From assembly GCA_024224295.1 (NCBI GenBank), contig JAAENN010000167.1, positions 1 to 46,606 on the forward strand: a stretch of DNA of 46,606 nucleotides, in the 5' to 3' direction. This DNA is from Shimia sp. GTDB taxonomy: Bacteria > Pseudomonadota > Alphaproteobacteria > Rhodobacterales > Rhodobacteraceae. Position 1 is the stretch's first letter; each line of letters begins with the position of its first letter. Below the pieces are notes generated by a model, which was given only the letters and a program-made list of their open reading frames with translations, was not told the origin of the DNA and did not search any database. The position numbers were made by a program, and so were the translations under genes. Positions 1 through 9,296 of the stretch are shown in pieces.

Positions 1-57
1 TAGGACGCGCATCCCAAATGAGAAAGCCCCGAAGCGCTCGCATCGCTCAACACCACG

Positions 58-83
58 AAAAAAGACCGGGGCATCCCCCGACC
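58..83 (-). terminator. Rho-independent terminator of malate synthase
   Basis: Just downstream of the malate synthase stop codon (minus strand), a GC-rich stem (CGGGG / CCCCG, extendable by wobble pairs) with a GATG loop is followed on the minus strand by six T residues (A run at 58-63 on the plus strand). This is a standard intrinsic terminator. Positions 1-57 contain nothing I can assign. Confidence 0.75.
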
Positions 84-93
84 TGTCCGATTG

Positions 94-2226
94 TTAAGCT
101 TGCGCTTTGAGCTCCAACCGCCGCGCGTGCAGAACCGGCTCGGTATAGCCGGATGGCTGAATGCGCCCCTTGAACACCAGATCACAGGCCGCCTGAAAGG
201 CAATCCCGTCAAAACCCGGCGCCATCGGCGCGTACAGCGGGTCGTTGGCATTCTGCCGGTCAACCACAGCAGCCATTTTCTGCATCGCCGCCATAACCTG
301 CGCTTCGCTCACCACGCCCTGATGCAGCCAGTTGGCCAAGCCTTGGCTGGAAATCCGACAGGTCGCACGGTCTTCCATCAGGCCAACATCATTGATGTCT
401 GGAACTTTGGAACAGCCCACGCCTTGGTCCACCCAACGCACCACATAGCCCAAAATGCCCTGCGCGTTGTTTTCCACCTCAGCGGCAATTTCGTCGTCAG
501 ACAGGTTCTGCCCGTCCATCACCGGCACGGTCAACAGATCGTCCAACGTCCCGCGTGCGCCGCCCGCCTTGATCTCTTCCTGCCGCGCCAGCACATCCAC
601 CTCGTGGTAGTGTGTGGCGTGCAGCGTCGCCGCGGTTGGCGATGGCACCCAGGCACAGTTTGCGCCAGATTTCGGATGGCCAATCTTCTGCTCCAACATC
701 GCGCCCATCAGGTCCGGCATGGCCCACATGCCTTTGCCAATCTGCGCCTTGCCTTGAAGCCCGCAAGCCAGACCGATGTCCACGTTGCGATCTTCATATG
801 ACAAAATCCACGGCGTGGTCTTCATCTCGCCTTTACGCAGGAAAGCCCCCGCTTCCATGGAAGTGTGGATCTCGTCGCCGGTGCGGTCCAGAAACCCGGT
901 GTTGATAAACGCCACACGTCCCTTTGCCGCCCGGATACATTCCTTGAGGTTGGCGCTTGTACGGCGTTCCTCGTCCATAATGCCCATCTTCACCGTGTTG
1001 CGCGGCAAGCCCAGAACGTCCTCGACCTTGGCAAAAATCGCATCCGAGAATGCCACTTCTTCCGGCCCGTGCATCTTTGGCTTCACCACATAAACCGAGC
1101 CATGTACCGAGTTGCCGCTCTCCCGCTTCAGGTCATGCATCGCGATCATTACGGTCACGAGCGCATCCATCAGTCCTTCGCCAATCTCATTGCCGTCCCG
1201 ATCCAGCACCGCCGGGTTGGTCATCAGATGGCCAACGTTGCGCACCAACATCAACGAGCGACCTTTCAGCGAGGTTTGCGCACCGTTCGCTGCGATAAAG
1301 GAAACGTCATCTTTCAAAACGCGCGTGAAGGTCTTGCCGCCTTTGGCCACCTCTTCAGACAGGTTGCCTTTCATCAGACCCAGCCAATTTCCGTAGGCCA
1401 CAACCTTGTCTTCAGCGTCCACACAGGCCACGGAGTCTTCGCAGTCCATGATCGTGGAGAGCGCACTTTCCAGTGTGATATCGTTGATACCCGCCTTGTC
1501 GGACGCGCCGATATTGCCAACTCGATCAACTTCAACAACCACATGTAGTCCATTGTTTTTCATCAAAATACGAGAAGGCGCAGCAGCGTCACCCACGTGA
1601 CCAACAAACGCCTCGACTGCCTTCAAGGAGGGCACAAGCTGCCCACCCTCAACCGACAGTCCGTCAATGTCTGCCCAGCTACCTTCGGCCAGCGGCAACG
1701 CCTTATCCAAGAAGTCCCGCCCCCAGGCAATCACCCGTGCCCCACGCGCCGAATCATAGCCCTTGCCAGAAGGCAAATCACCCATCGCATCGGTGCCGTA
1801 AAGCGCATCATACAGGCTGCCCCACCGCGCATTGGCTGCGTTTAATGCAAACCGCGCATTGGTGATTGGCACCACCAATTGCGGGCCAGGAATCGCGGCG
1901 ATCTCCGGATCGACATTGGCTGTCTCCACAGAAAAGTCTTCACCTTCGGGCACCAGATAACCAATTTCTTCGAGAAACCTTTTGTACCCATCCGCATCAT
2001 GCGCCTGGCCTTTGCGGGCCAAATGCCAGCCGTCAATCTTCTGCTGAACCTCTTCTCGCTTGGCGAGCAGCGCACGGTTGGTTGGTCCAAACTCATGTGC
2101 CAGAACGCTCAGGCCTTGCCAGAACACATCCGCATCAATGCCAGTTCCGGGAAGCGCCTTACTCACAATGAAATCATAGAGCTCATCGGCAATTTGCAGT
2201 CCGTGCTGCTCAATTCTCTTGGTCAT
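94..2226 (-). CDS. glcB: Malate synthase G
   Basis: Condenses glyoxylate and acetyl-CoA to malate in the cytosol (glyoxylate shunt and glycolate use). The 710-residue length matches the monomeric G-type enzyme (723 in E. coli). Visible family motifs are LVRNVGHLM, which carries the active-site Arg, [10 protein letters not shown], which carries the conserved Cys, and [13 protein letters not shown], which carries the catalytic Asp about 91 residues from the C-terminus. The ATG at 2226 has a GAGGA ribosome binding site about 9 bases upstream. The gene stands alone, diverges from pepN and ends at an intrinsic terminator. No isocitrate lyase gene is in the window. Confidence 0.97.
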   Translation of the reverse strand: MTKRIEQHGLQIADELYDFIVSKALPGTGIDADVFWQGLSVLAHEFGPTNRALLAKREEVQQKIDGWHLARKGQAHDADGYKRFLEEIGYLVPEGEDFSVETANVDPEIAAIPGPQLVVPITNARFALNAANARWGSLYDALYGTDAMGDLPSGKGYDSARGARVIAWGRDFLDKALPLAEGSWADIDGLSVEGGQLVPSLKAVEAFVGHVGDAAAPSRILMKNNGLHVVVEVDRVGNIGASDKAGINDITLESALSTIMDCEDSVACVDAEDKVVAYGNWLGLMKGNLSEEVAKGGKTFTRVLKDDVSFIAANGAQTSLKGRSLMLVRNVGHLMTNPAVLDRDGNEIGEGLMDALVTVMIAMHDLKRESGNSVHGSVYVVKPKMHGPEEVAFSDAIFAKVEDVLGLPRNTVKMGIMDEERRTSANLKECIRAAKGRVAFINTGFLDRTGDEIHTSMEAGAFLRKGEMKTTPWILSYEDRNVDIGLACGLQGKAQIGKGMWAMPDLMGAMLEQKIGHPKSGANCAWVPSPTAATLHATHYHEVDVLARQEEIKAGGARGTLDDLLTVPVMDGQNLSDDEIAAEVENNAQGILGYVVRWVDQGVGCSKVPDINDVGLMEDRATCRISSQGLANWLHQGVVSEAQVMAAMQKMAAVVDRQNANDPLYAPMAPGFDGIAFQAACDLVFKGRIQPSGYTEPVLHARRLELKAQA

Positions 2227-2436
2227 TGTGATACTTCCTCATCTCTGGCGTCGCGTCTCAATTAGTGCACATGTTTTCTATAGGCAATAAAACCGCTTAC
2301 CCTCGTTTACCAAAGGGATTTTCAACTTTTTCCATAGATTTGCGAAACTGCACATCCATTTTGTAAAAAATCGCCTACCCTCTTGCGAGTGCCGCGCGAA
2401 AAGCTACACCAAGATGAGCAACCAATGGAGACCGTG
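2227..2436. promoter_or_regulatory. Divergent glcB/pepN control region with imperfect direct repeat
   Basis: This 210-bp AT-rich spacer separates divergent malate synthase and aminopeptidase N. TGCACAT occurs at 2266-2272 and 2349-2355. Each copy is followed by a T/A-rich stretch and then CGCYTACCCTC, at 2294-2304 and 2372-2382. The two units together form an imperfect tandem repeat of roughly 35-40 bp. A repeat in a divergent promoter region suggests a regulator binding site, but no regulator can be named from sequence alone. Confidence 0.4.
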
Positions 2437-5022
2437 ATGAAAGACGCCGCGCCGCAAACGATCTATCTCAAAGATTACACCCCGTTTGGCTTCATCGTGG
2501 ATGGCGTCGAATTGACCTTCCGCCTGCACCCCACCAAAACAAGGGTGCTCTCCAAAATCGCCTTCCGACCAAATCCTGGAGCCACAGACAATCGGTTTTT
2601 CCTTCACGGTGAACAACTTAAGCTGATCAGCGCCAAGATCGACGGCACGGGTGTCACGCCCCGCAAGGTAGACGGCGGCATCGAAGTCGACGTGCCCGAC
2701 GCCCCTTTCACCTGGGAGGCTGAGGTCGAAATCAACCCGGAGGCCAACACCGCGCTCGAAGGCCTCTACATGTCTAACGGCATGTATTGTACCCAATGTG
2801 AGGCCGAAGGTTTCCGCAAAATCACCTATTATCCGGACCGCCCGGATGTCATGGCTACTTTCACCGTGCGCATCGAAGGCGACGTGGAGAACACACCAGA
2901 GCTGCTCTCCAACGGCAACGGCGACGAATACGGCACCGACCAAACCGTTTCACCGGCCAGCAACTACGCGGTCTGGATCGACCCTTGGCCCAAGCCAGCT
3001 TACCTCTTTGCGCTTGTGGCTGGTGATCTGGTCGCCCACGAAGACAGCTTCACAACTATGTCTGGCAAAGAGGTCACATTGTCGATCTTTGTGCGCTCCG
3101 GGGATGAACACAAATGTGCCTTCGGCATGGAAGCCCTTAAAAAATCTATGAAATGGGACGAAGAGGCCTACGGTCGCGAATACGACCTCGACGAGTTCAA
3201 CATCGTTGCCGTGGATGATTTCAACATGGGTGCGATGGAAAACAAAGGGCTGAACATCTTCAACAGTTCCTGTGTTCTCGCTTCGCCAGAAACCGCCACA
3301 GATGGCAACTTTGAGCGCATCGAAGCCATCATCGCGCATGAGTATTTCCACAACTGGACCGGCAACCGCATCACTTGCCGCGACTGGTTCCAACTCTGCC
3401 TGAAAGAAGGCTTGACCGTCTTCCGCGACGCTCAGTTCACCGCAGACATGCGCTCAGAACCGGTCAAACGCATCGACGACGTGCTCGCCCTTCGCGCGCG
3501 CCAGTTCCCCGAGGACCAAGGCCCTCTATCCCATCCGGTTCGCCCCGAAAGCTTTCAGGAAATCAACAACTTCTACACAGCCACCATCTACGAAAAAGGT
3601 GCCGAAGTTATCGGCATGCTGAAGACCTTGGTGGGCGATGACGCCTACACCAAGGCGCTCGATCTATATTTTGAGCGTCACGACGGGCAGGCCTGCACCA
3701 TTGAAGACTGGATCAAAGTCTTTGAAGACAGCACAGGCCGCGACCTCACACAATTCAAACTGTGGTACTCCCAATCAGGCACGCCCGAAATCACCGTACG
3801 CGAAGAGTACGAAGGCGACACTTTCACACTGCACCTGAGTCAATCCAGCGCGCCAACGCCTGGCCAGGACAAGAAAGCTCCACAGGTCATCCCTGTGGCT
3901 GTTGGCCTACTCAACGACAATGGCGACGAAGTGCTGACAACCGAGGTTCTGGAACTCATCGAAGCAGAGCAGAGCTTCAGCTTCAAAGGCCACGCCAGCC
4001 GCCCTATCCCCTCGGTTTTGCGCGGATTTTCCGCCCCTGTGACGCTGACCCAAGACATCGACAACGCCCGCCGCGAATTCTTACTCGCACATGACACCGA
4101 TCCATTCAACCGCTGGGAAGCGGGCCGCGATCTCGCACGCGACAGCCTGATTGGCTCAATCGTGGATGGGACCGATCACAACCGAGACTATCTCTCTGGC
4201 CTCAAAAAACTTTTGCGCGACGACAGCCTTGACCCGGCTTACCGCGCCCTAATGCTTGGAGAGCCATCGCAGTCCGAATTGGCAAGCATCCTCCACAAGC
4301 AGGGCCACACCCCAGACCCTGCGACGATCCACGCCGCTACAGAATCCCTACGCGACGCAAAGGCCAAGGCCTTTGCTGACTTGCTGCCAGACATCTACGC
4401 GGCCAACCAGGTCTCCGGTCCGTTCTCGCCGGATGCAGAACCCGCAGGCAAGCGCAGCCTCGCAAATGCCGCGCTTTCGTTACTGACCCGCCTTGACGGC
4501 GGCGAAACCGCTGAGAAGCAATACAAATCCGCAAACAACATGACGCTGCAACTGGCGGCCTTCGGCGCGCTTTTGGACGCGGGCAAAGGGGACAACGCCG
4601 TCGCCGCTTTCTATGACCAATGGAGAGACGATCGTCTAGTGATCGACAAATGGTTCTCCATGCAGGTCATGTTTACCATACCCGAAGACCTTGCGAGAAC
4701 TGTAACCAACCTCACTCAACACACTGACTTTGATTGGAAAAACCCCAATCGCTTCCGCGCCGTGATGGGTGTTATGGCGGCGCATCACGCGGGTTTCCAC
4801 AACGAGTCGGGCGCCGCTTATGAAGTGCTGGCTGACTGGCTGATCAAGCTGGACCCTGTGAACCCGCAGACCACCGCCCGCATGTGCAGCGCCTTCCAAA
4901 CCTGGAAACGCTACGATGCCAACCGACAAGCACTCCTAAAAACACAGCTTGAACGCATCGCCGGTCAGCACGGTTTGAGCCGCGACACCACCGAAATGGT
5001 GACTCGTATTCTGGAGGCATAA
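2437..5022 (+). CDS. pepN: Aminopeptidase N (M1 family metallopeptidase)
   Basis: A zinc aminopeptidase that removes N-terminal residues from peptides in the cytosol. With the ATG at 2437 it is 861 residues, close to E. coli PepN (870). That start has GGAG six bases upstream; an upstream TTG (2383) and an ATG (2425) in the same frame are less likely. The exopeptidase motif GAMEN is at residues 265-269. The zinc site is HEYFH at 301-305 with the third ligand E324 in KEGLTVF. No signal peptide is seen. The stop codon overlaps the start of the following SDR gene by one base (TAATG), so the two are probably co-translated. Confidence 0.96.
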   Translation: MKDAAPQTIYLKDYTPFGFIVDGVELTFRLHPTKTRVLSKIAFRPNPGATDNRFFLHGEQLKLISAKIDGTGVTPRKVDGGIEVDVPDAPFTWEAEVEINPEANTALEGLYMSNGMYCTQCEAEGFRKITYYPDRPDVMATFTVRIEGDVENTPELLSNGNGDEYGTDQTVSPASNYAVWIDPWPKPAYLFALVAGDLVAHEDSFTTMSGKEVTLSIFVRSGDEHKCAFGMEALKKSMKWDEEAYGREYDLDEFNIVAVDDFNMGAMENKGLNIFNSSCVLASPETATDGNFERIEAIIAHEYFHNWTGNRITCRDWFQLCLKEGLTVFRDAQFTADMRSEPVKRIDDVLALRARQFPEDQGPLSHPVRPESFQEINNFYTATIYEKGAEVIGMLKTLVGDDAYTKALDLYFERHDGQACTIEDWIKVFEDSTGRDLTQFKLWYSQSGTPEITVREEYEGDTFTLHLSQSSAPTPGQDKKAPQVIPVAVGLLNDNGDEVLTTEVLELIEAEQSFSFKGHASRPIPSVLRGFSAPVTLTQDIDNARREFLLAHDTDPFNRWEAGRDLARDSLIGSIVDGTDHNRDYLSGLKKLLRDDSLDPAYRALMLGEPSQSELASILHKQGHTPDPATIHAATESLRDAKAKAFADLLPDIYAANQVSGPFSPDAEPAGKRSLANAALSLLTRLDGGETAEKQYKSANNMTLQLAAFGALLDAGKGDNAVAAFYDQWRDDRLVIDKWFSMQVMFTIPEDLARTVTNLTQHTDFDWKNPNRFRAVMGVMAAHHAGFHNESGAAYEVLADWLIKLDPVNPQTTARMCSAFQTWKRYDANRQALLKTQLERIAGQHGLSRDTTEMVTRILEA

Positions 5023-5759
5023 TGTCCAAGGTTCTTCTGATCACCGGCGCCAGCGCAGGCATTGGCGCCGCCACAGCCAAGCTTGCAGCTGAAGCTGGAT
5101 ATGACCTCGCATTGAACTATCGCAGCGACACCCAAGGCGCTGAAACCGTAGCGGAAAACGCGCGTGTCAAAGGTGTTCGCGCGGATGTGTTTCAGGCAGA
5201 CGTGGCTGACCCTGACCAAATAGACGCCATGTTTAAGGCCATAGATGCGAGCTTCGGCCGCGTCGACGCTCTGGCCAACAACGCCGGCATTGTGGACCAA
5301 GGCGCACCCGTCACCGAGTTCACCCACGCGCGGCTGAAACGTATGTTTGATGTCAACGTGATCGGCGCCATGTTGGTTGCCAAAGAGGCCGTGATCCGCA
5401 TGCAAGCTCAAGGCGGCGGCGCCATAGTGAATGTCAGCTCCGTGGCCTCCCGCACCGGCTCCGCCAATGAATATGTCGACTACGCCGCCTCTAAAGCAGC
5501 CATCGACACTTTCACTAAGGGATTGGCCGACGAGGTCGCCGCACAGGGCATTCGCGTCAACAGCCTCCGCCCCGGCATCACCGACACAGAAATTCACGCC
5601 AAAGGCGGCGCCCCGGACCGTGCTAAACTTCTGGCGCATAAGATTCCAATGCAACGCCCTGGCACCGCAGAAGAAATCGCCCGCGCCATTCTGTTTCTGC
5701 TGTCAGAGGACGCAAGCTACATCACCGGCAGCACGCTTGATGTGTCCGGAGGACGATGA
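5022..5759 (+). CDS. SDR family oxidoreductase
   Basis: A classical short-chain dehydrogenase/reductase of 245 residues. The N-terminal cofactor motif TGASAGIG, the NNAG motif (LANNAGIV), the catalytic Ser in VNVSSVAS, the YVDYAASK active-site Tyr/Lys pair and a C-terminal ITGSTLDVSGG are all present. This supports an NAD(P)-dependent oxidoreductase with a Rossmann fold. The substrate cannot be told; the closest general resemblance is to 3-oxoacyl-ACP-reductase or glucose-dehydrogenase-like SDRs. It lies between pepN (1-base overlap) and the next gene (ATGA overlap), so it belongs to a three-gene operon. Confidence 0.92.
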   Translation: MSKVLLITGASAGIGAATAKLAAEAGYDLALNYRSDTQGAETVAENARVKGVRADVFQADVADPDQIDAMFKAIDASFGRVDALANNAGIVDQGAPVTEFTHARLKRMFDVNVIGAMLVAKEAVIRMQAQGGGAIVNVSSVASRTGSANEYVDYAASKAAIDTFTKGLADEVAAQGIRVNSLRPGITDTEIHAKGGAPDRAKLLAHKIPMQRPGTAEEIARAILFLLSEDASYITGSTLDVSGGR

Positions 5760-6187
5760 GCATGGACACGTTGAAACATGTCCAGTACGGGCGCAATCCG
5801 CGCAGCATTCTTGTGCTCTGCCTTGTAACCATCGGACTGATGGGCTTACTCGGCTATGGAATTCACTGGGGCATCGTCGCCGTGCTGTCGTTCTTTGTGA
5901 TCCCTACCCTAGTCGATGTGGCCTTCAACCCAGTTGCGACTTTTGAGCTCGATGACAATGGCATCCGCTGGAAAAACGCCACCCAGGAGGCAGAGCTGGG
6001 CTTCCATCAGATCAAATCGGTGCATGTTGCGACCCGCTTGGGCGTGGCCTTCCGCATCACCCTAATCATGTATGATGAGGCTAAGGTGCGGATTCCTCAA
6101 GATGTTTTACCGCTACGCGCCGATCTCGAAGCGGCGCTTGACCGTCATGACATTCCGGTCAAGCGGGATCGCTTGCGCCTAATCTGA
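5756..6187 (+). CDS. Small membrane protein with cytosolic PH-like tail
   Basis: A 143-residue protein I cannot assign to a characterised family. Residues about 18-60 form two hydrophobic segments (SILVLCLVTIGLMGLLGYGI and a following segment). The remainder (FELDDNGIRWKNA, LGFHQIKSVHVATR, FRITLIMYDEAKVRIP) reads as short beta strands like bacterial PH or YdbS-type domains attached to the membrane. The ATG at 5756 overlaps the SDR stop codon (ATGA) and follows GGAGG. A second ATG at 5762 is possible. Likely co-expressed with pepN and the SDR gene. Confidence 0.75.
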   Translation: MSMDTLKHVQYGRNPRSILVLCLVTIGLMGLLGYGIHWGIVAVLSFFVIPTLVDVAFNPVATFELDDNGIRWKNATQEAELGFHQIKSVHVATRLGVAFRITLIMYDEAKVRIPQDVLPLRADLEAALDRHDIPVKRDRLRLI

Positions 6188-6300
6188 GTAAGGATTTTGA
6201 CCACAATTGGGCAGCGCGTGACCGCATGATTTCAACATGGTGCCCTTTTTTGGCCTGAATACACGCCCATAGTCCGTTCGGTGACAGGAACGGAGCTATG

Positions 6301-7623
6301 ATGAAACTGTTTTCCAGAGATCGAGCCAAATCCCAGGGTGTGTCGGCCACGTCAGCATTGGCGGCACCGGCCCTGCGCCGATTGGGACAAGCGATGATGA
6401 TGCCGCGCAAACACGCCGCATCCGATCTGGCCACAAACGGAAGCAACACATTCCGCGATTTACTGACCCGGTTGGAGATTCCAATCAACGCATCCACCCC
6501 GGATCAGATTGAAAGCGAACAGATCCGGGACCGCGGTCAGTTTCTAGCAAGGCAGGAACGCTGGGAAGAACTTGAAGATTTGATCCATACCCATGATCAA
6601 AACCGGGCAACCACCGCCACCGGAACACCACTGTCCGAACTTATTCTGTTTGGCGCCCGTTCAGATGTAGTGCGGGCCGCCGAACATGCCTTGCTGCATG
6701 GGCGCCCGGCCGAAGGTGCGGATTTCTTCTCTGGAATAGAAGCTCTTGAAAGCCTGCTTGAGGATTACCCGCAAAGTTACCCCATCGCATTGGTTGTGGC
6801 TCATATGCACATTGACATCGGCTGGGCCTGGCGCGGAGCGTCTGCCAAAGATGACCTGCGCGACGCAAACCGTGACGCGTTCCAGGCTCATTTTGATCGG
6901 GCTTCAGACATTTTGAAACAATACTGCCCGCAACAATACTTCTCCCCTGCTCTGTCCGCGGCTCGCTGCGCGCTCCTGCCTGGATCGGCTCAACCGATCA
7001 ACACGCTTTGTGCCGAGTTTGAATCGTTGATCCAACTGGACCCACTCAACCCTCGCCACATGCGCGCTTTAGGTAACTATCTTCTCCCGCGCTGGTATGG
7101 CGACTTTCCACAACTCGACCTACAAGCTCGTAGAATCGCAGCGCAAACTTACGATATTTGGGGCGCGGGTGCCTACACTTGGGTCTGGTTTGACGCCCTA
7201 CTGGTTGATCCAAATGGGCTTGGAATGATAGAAGTGGAATACTTCATAGATGGCGTCACTGACGCGCTAAGTCGTCGCGGAGATCAGCATGCCGCCAACC
7301 TAATGGCTGCGCATCTCTATCGCAGCTGGCAACGCGCGCGGTCACAGTGTGGTGCTGACGGGCTACGGGAAGACTTACCTCCAGCCCTTCGTGCGGGCTT
7401 CGATATAGTCGTGCGTGAACACTTGCGAGAGATCCACCCGTTGATTTGGGGGCATGCTGAAATTGGGTTTGAAAACACCTCTCGGGTGATTTCAAAGGAG
7501 CGCCTGTCTGCCAAAGGCCGAGATGTGGCCCTGCAAGCGGTGGCGATGCCGTTTATGGCCGGCCTACAAGCCGGTCAAACCGTCCATTTTTCGCCAGACG
7601 GCATCACCCAAATCAACCCATAA
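6301..7623 (+). CDS. Uncharacterised helical protein
   Basis: A 440-residue soluble protein of unknown function. The second of two adjacent ATG codons (6301) has GGAG six bases upstream and is preferred over 6298. The sequence is rich in Trp, Ala, Leu and Arg and reads as a series of helix pairs in the manner of TPR-like folds. No catalytic motif, signal peptide or membrane segment is evident. It stands between the pepN operon and gatB on the same strand, with a 113-bp upstream gap. I do not recognise the family and offer no function. Confidence 0.7.
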   Translation: MKLFSRDRAKSQGVSATSALAAPALRRLGQAMMMPRKHAASDLATNGSNTFRDLLTRLEIPINASTPDQIESEQIRDRGQFLARQERWEELEDLIHTHDQNRATTATGTPLSELILFGARSDVVRAAEHALLHGRPAEGADFFSGIEALESLLEDYPQSYPIALVVAHMHIDIGWAWRGASAKDDLRDANRDAFQAHFDRASDILKQYCPQQYFSPALSAARCALLPGSAQPINTLCAEFESLIQLDPLNPRHMRALGNYLLPRWYGDFPQLDLQARRIAAQTYDIWGAGAYTWVWFDALLVDPNGLGMIEVEYFIDGVTDALSRRGDQHAANLMAAHLYRSWQRARSQCGADGLREDLPPALRAGFDIVVREHLREIHPLIWGHAEIGFENTSRVISKERLSAKGRDVALQAVAMPFMAGLQAGQTVHFSPDGITQINP

Positions 7624-7698
7624 TCCACCCGCCCTCTTGCTCCTTTTTCTTGGCTGGCCTAGAACGCTGATCAGCCAGATACCCAAGGAGCCTGAGCG

Positions 7699-9207
7699 AT
7701 GCTCGACCTGACATATGAGACCCCGAAGCCCAAAGTGATTGCAGGCGCCAAACATGACTGGGAATTGGTCATCGGTATGGAGGTGCATGCTCAGGTGTCG
7801 TCCAACGCCAAGCTGTTCTCCGGCGCCTCCACCCAGTTTGGCGCCGAGCCTAACTCGAATGTGGCTTTCGTGGACAGCGCGATGCCAGGCATGCTGCCTG
7901 TGATCAACGAGTATTGCGTAGAGCAAGCGGTGCGCACCGGTCTTGGCTTGAAAGCGGAGATTCATTTGAAGTCCGCGTTTGATCGCAAGAATTACTTCTA
8001 CCCAGATCTGCCGCAGGGCTACCAGATCTCCCAGCTCTACGAACCCATTGTGGGTGAAGGAGAAATTTTGGTCGACATGGGGCCAGGTGTAGCGCGTTTG
8101 GTGCGCATCGAACGCATCCACCTAGAGCAGGACGCCGGGAAGTCCGTGCATGACATGGACCCGAACATGTCCTTTGTTGACCTGAATCGGACCGGCGTGG
8201 CGCTGATGGAGATTGTAAGCCGTCCGGACATCCGCGGCCCAGAAGAAGCCGCCGCCTATGTCACTAAAATGCGTCAAATCCTGCGCTACCTCGGCACCTG
8301 TGATGGCAACATGCAGAACGGCAACCTAAGGGCTGACGTTAACGTGTCGATTTGCCGTCCGGGACAGTATGAGAAGTATATGGAAACACAGGACTTCTCG
8401 CACCTCGGCACGCGTTGTGAGATAAAGAACATGAACTCCATGCGCTTCATTCAGGCGGCGATCGAATATGAAGCCCGCCGTCAGATTGCGATTGTTGAAG
8501 CCGGTGGAGAAGTCGATCAAGAGACTCGTCTGTACGATCCGGACAAGAATGAAACACGTTCCATGCGCTCCAAAGAAGAAGCCCATGATTACCGCTACTT
8601 TCCCTGTCCCGACCTGCTCCCTCTGGAGATCGAACAGGGCTGGGTAGACGATATCGCCCAAGGTTTGCCGGAACTACCGGATGAAAAAAAATCCCGCTTT
8701 ATCAAGGACTACGGCGTGACAGAATATGACGCCTCCGTGCTGACCGCAGAGGTGGATTTGGCCAACTACTTTGAAGCCTCTGTAGGCAAAGGTGACGGTA
8801 AAAAAACCGCCAACTGGGTGATCAACGAAGTTCTGGGCCGCGCCAACAAGGCAGAAAAAGCGCCACAAGATCTGGTCGCACCAAAGGCAAACGCCTCTAT
8901 TCTGGCTATGGTAGCCTCTGATGAAATCAGCACCAAAATCGCCAAGGAAGTGCTTGAGATCCATATCGAAACCAAGGGTGACCCAGCCAAGATCGTCGAA
9001 GAAAAAGGCCTAAAACAGGTGACTGATACCGGTGCCATCGAAGCCGCGCTCGACGAGATCATCGCCGCCAACCCCGCGCAGGTTGAAAAGGCCAAGCAGA
9101 ACCCGAAACTGGCGGGCTGGTTTGTTGGTCAGGTGATGAAAGCCACAGGCGGGAAGGCTAATCCAAAGGCCGTTAACCAATTGGTGGCACAGAAGCTGAA
9201 CGGCTAA
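7699..9207 (+). CDS. gatB: Asp-tRNA(Asn)/Glu-tRNA(Gln) amidotransferase subunit B
   Basis: The tRNA-binding and kinase subunit of GatCAB, which converts mischarged Glu-tRNA(Gln) and Asp-tRNA(Asn) to the amide forms. The 502-residue protein opens with the family signature [16 protein letters not shown], followed by [13 protein letters not shown] and [18 protein letters not shown]. It ends with the helical YqeY-like domain ([18 protein letters not shown]). AAGGAG lies about 10 bases before the ATG. gatA and gatC are not in the window, as is common where the gat genes are dispersed. A strong terminator follows. Confidence 0.97.
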   Translation: MLDLTYETPKPKVIAGAKHDWELVIGMEVHAQVSSNAKLFSGASTQFGAEPNSNVAFVDSAMPGMLPVINEYCVEQAVRTGLGLKAEIHLKSAFDRKNYFYPDLPQGYQISQLYEPIVGEGEILVDMGPGVARLVRIERIHLEQDAGKSVHDMDPNMSFVDLNRTGVALMEIVSRPDIRGPEEAAAYVTKMRQILRYLGTCDGNMQNGNLRADVNVSICRPGQYEKYMETQDFSHLGTRCEIKNMNSMRFIQAAIEYEARRQIAIVEAGGEVDQETRLYDPDKNETRSMRSKEEAHDYRYFPCPDLLPLEIEQGWVDDIAQGLPELPDEKKSRFIKDYGVTEYDASVLTAEVDLANYFEASVGKGDGKKTANWVINEVLGRANKAEKAPQDLVAPKANASILAMVASDEISTKIAKEVLEIHIETKGDPAKIVEEKGLKQVTDTGAIEAALDEIIAANPAQVEKAKQNPKLAGWFVGQVMKATGGKANPKAVNQLVAQKLNG

Positions 9208-9240
9208 AAGCTACGTCGGTATTACGTCTGTATCGCGACT

Positions 9241-9280
9241 GTAACGCGGCGGTGTCAAAACCGGCGCGTTACGTCTTTTT
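9241..9280 (+). terminator. Rho-independent terminator of gatB
   Basis: A long hairpin (outer arms GTAACGCG / CGCGTTAC, one internal mismatch, then CGGT / ACCG around a 6-base loop) is followed by a five-T run at about 9276-9280. It lies 33 bases after the gatB stop and before the end of the convergent autotransporter gene. Confidence 0.8.
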
Positions 9281-9296
9281 GACGTTAAACTATTGC

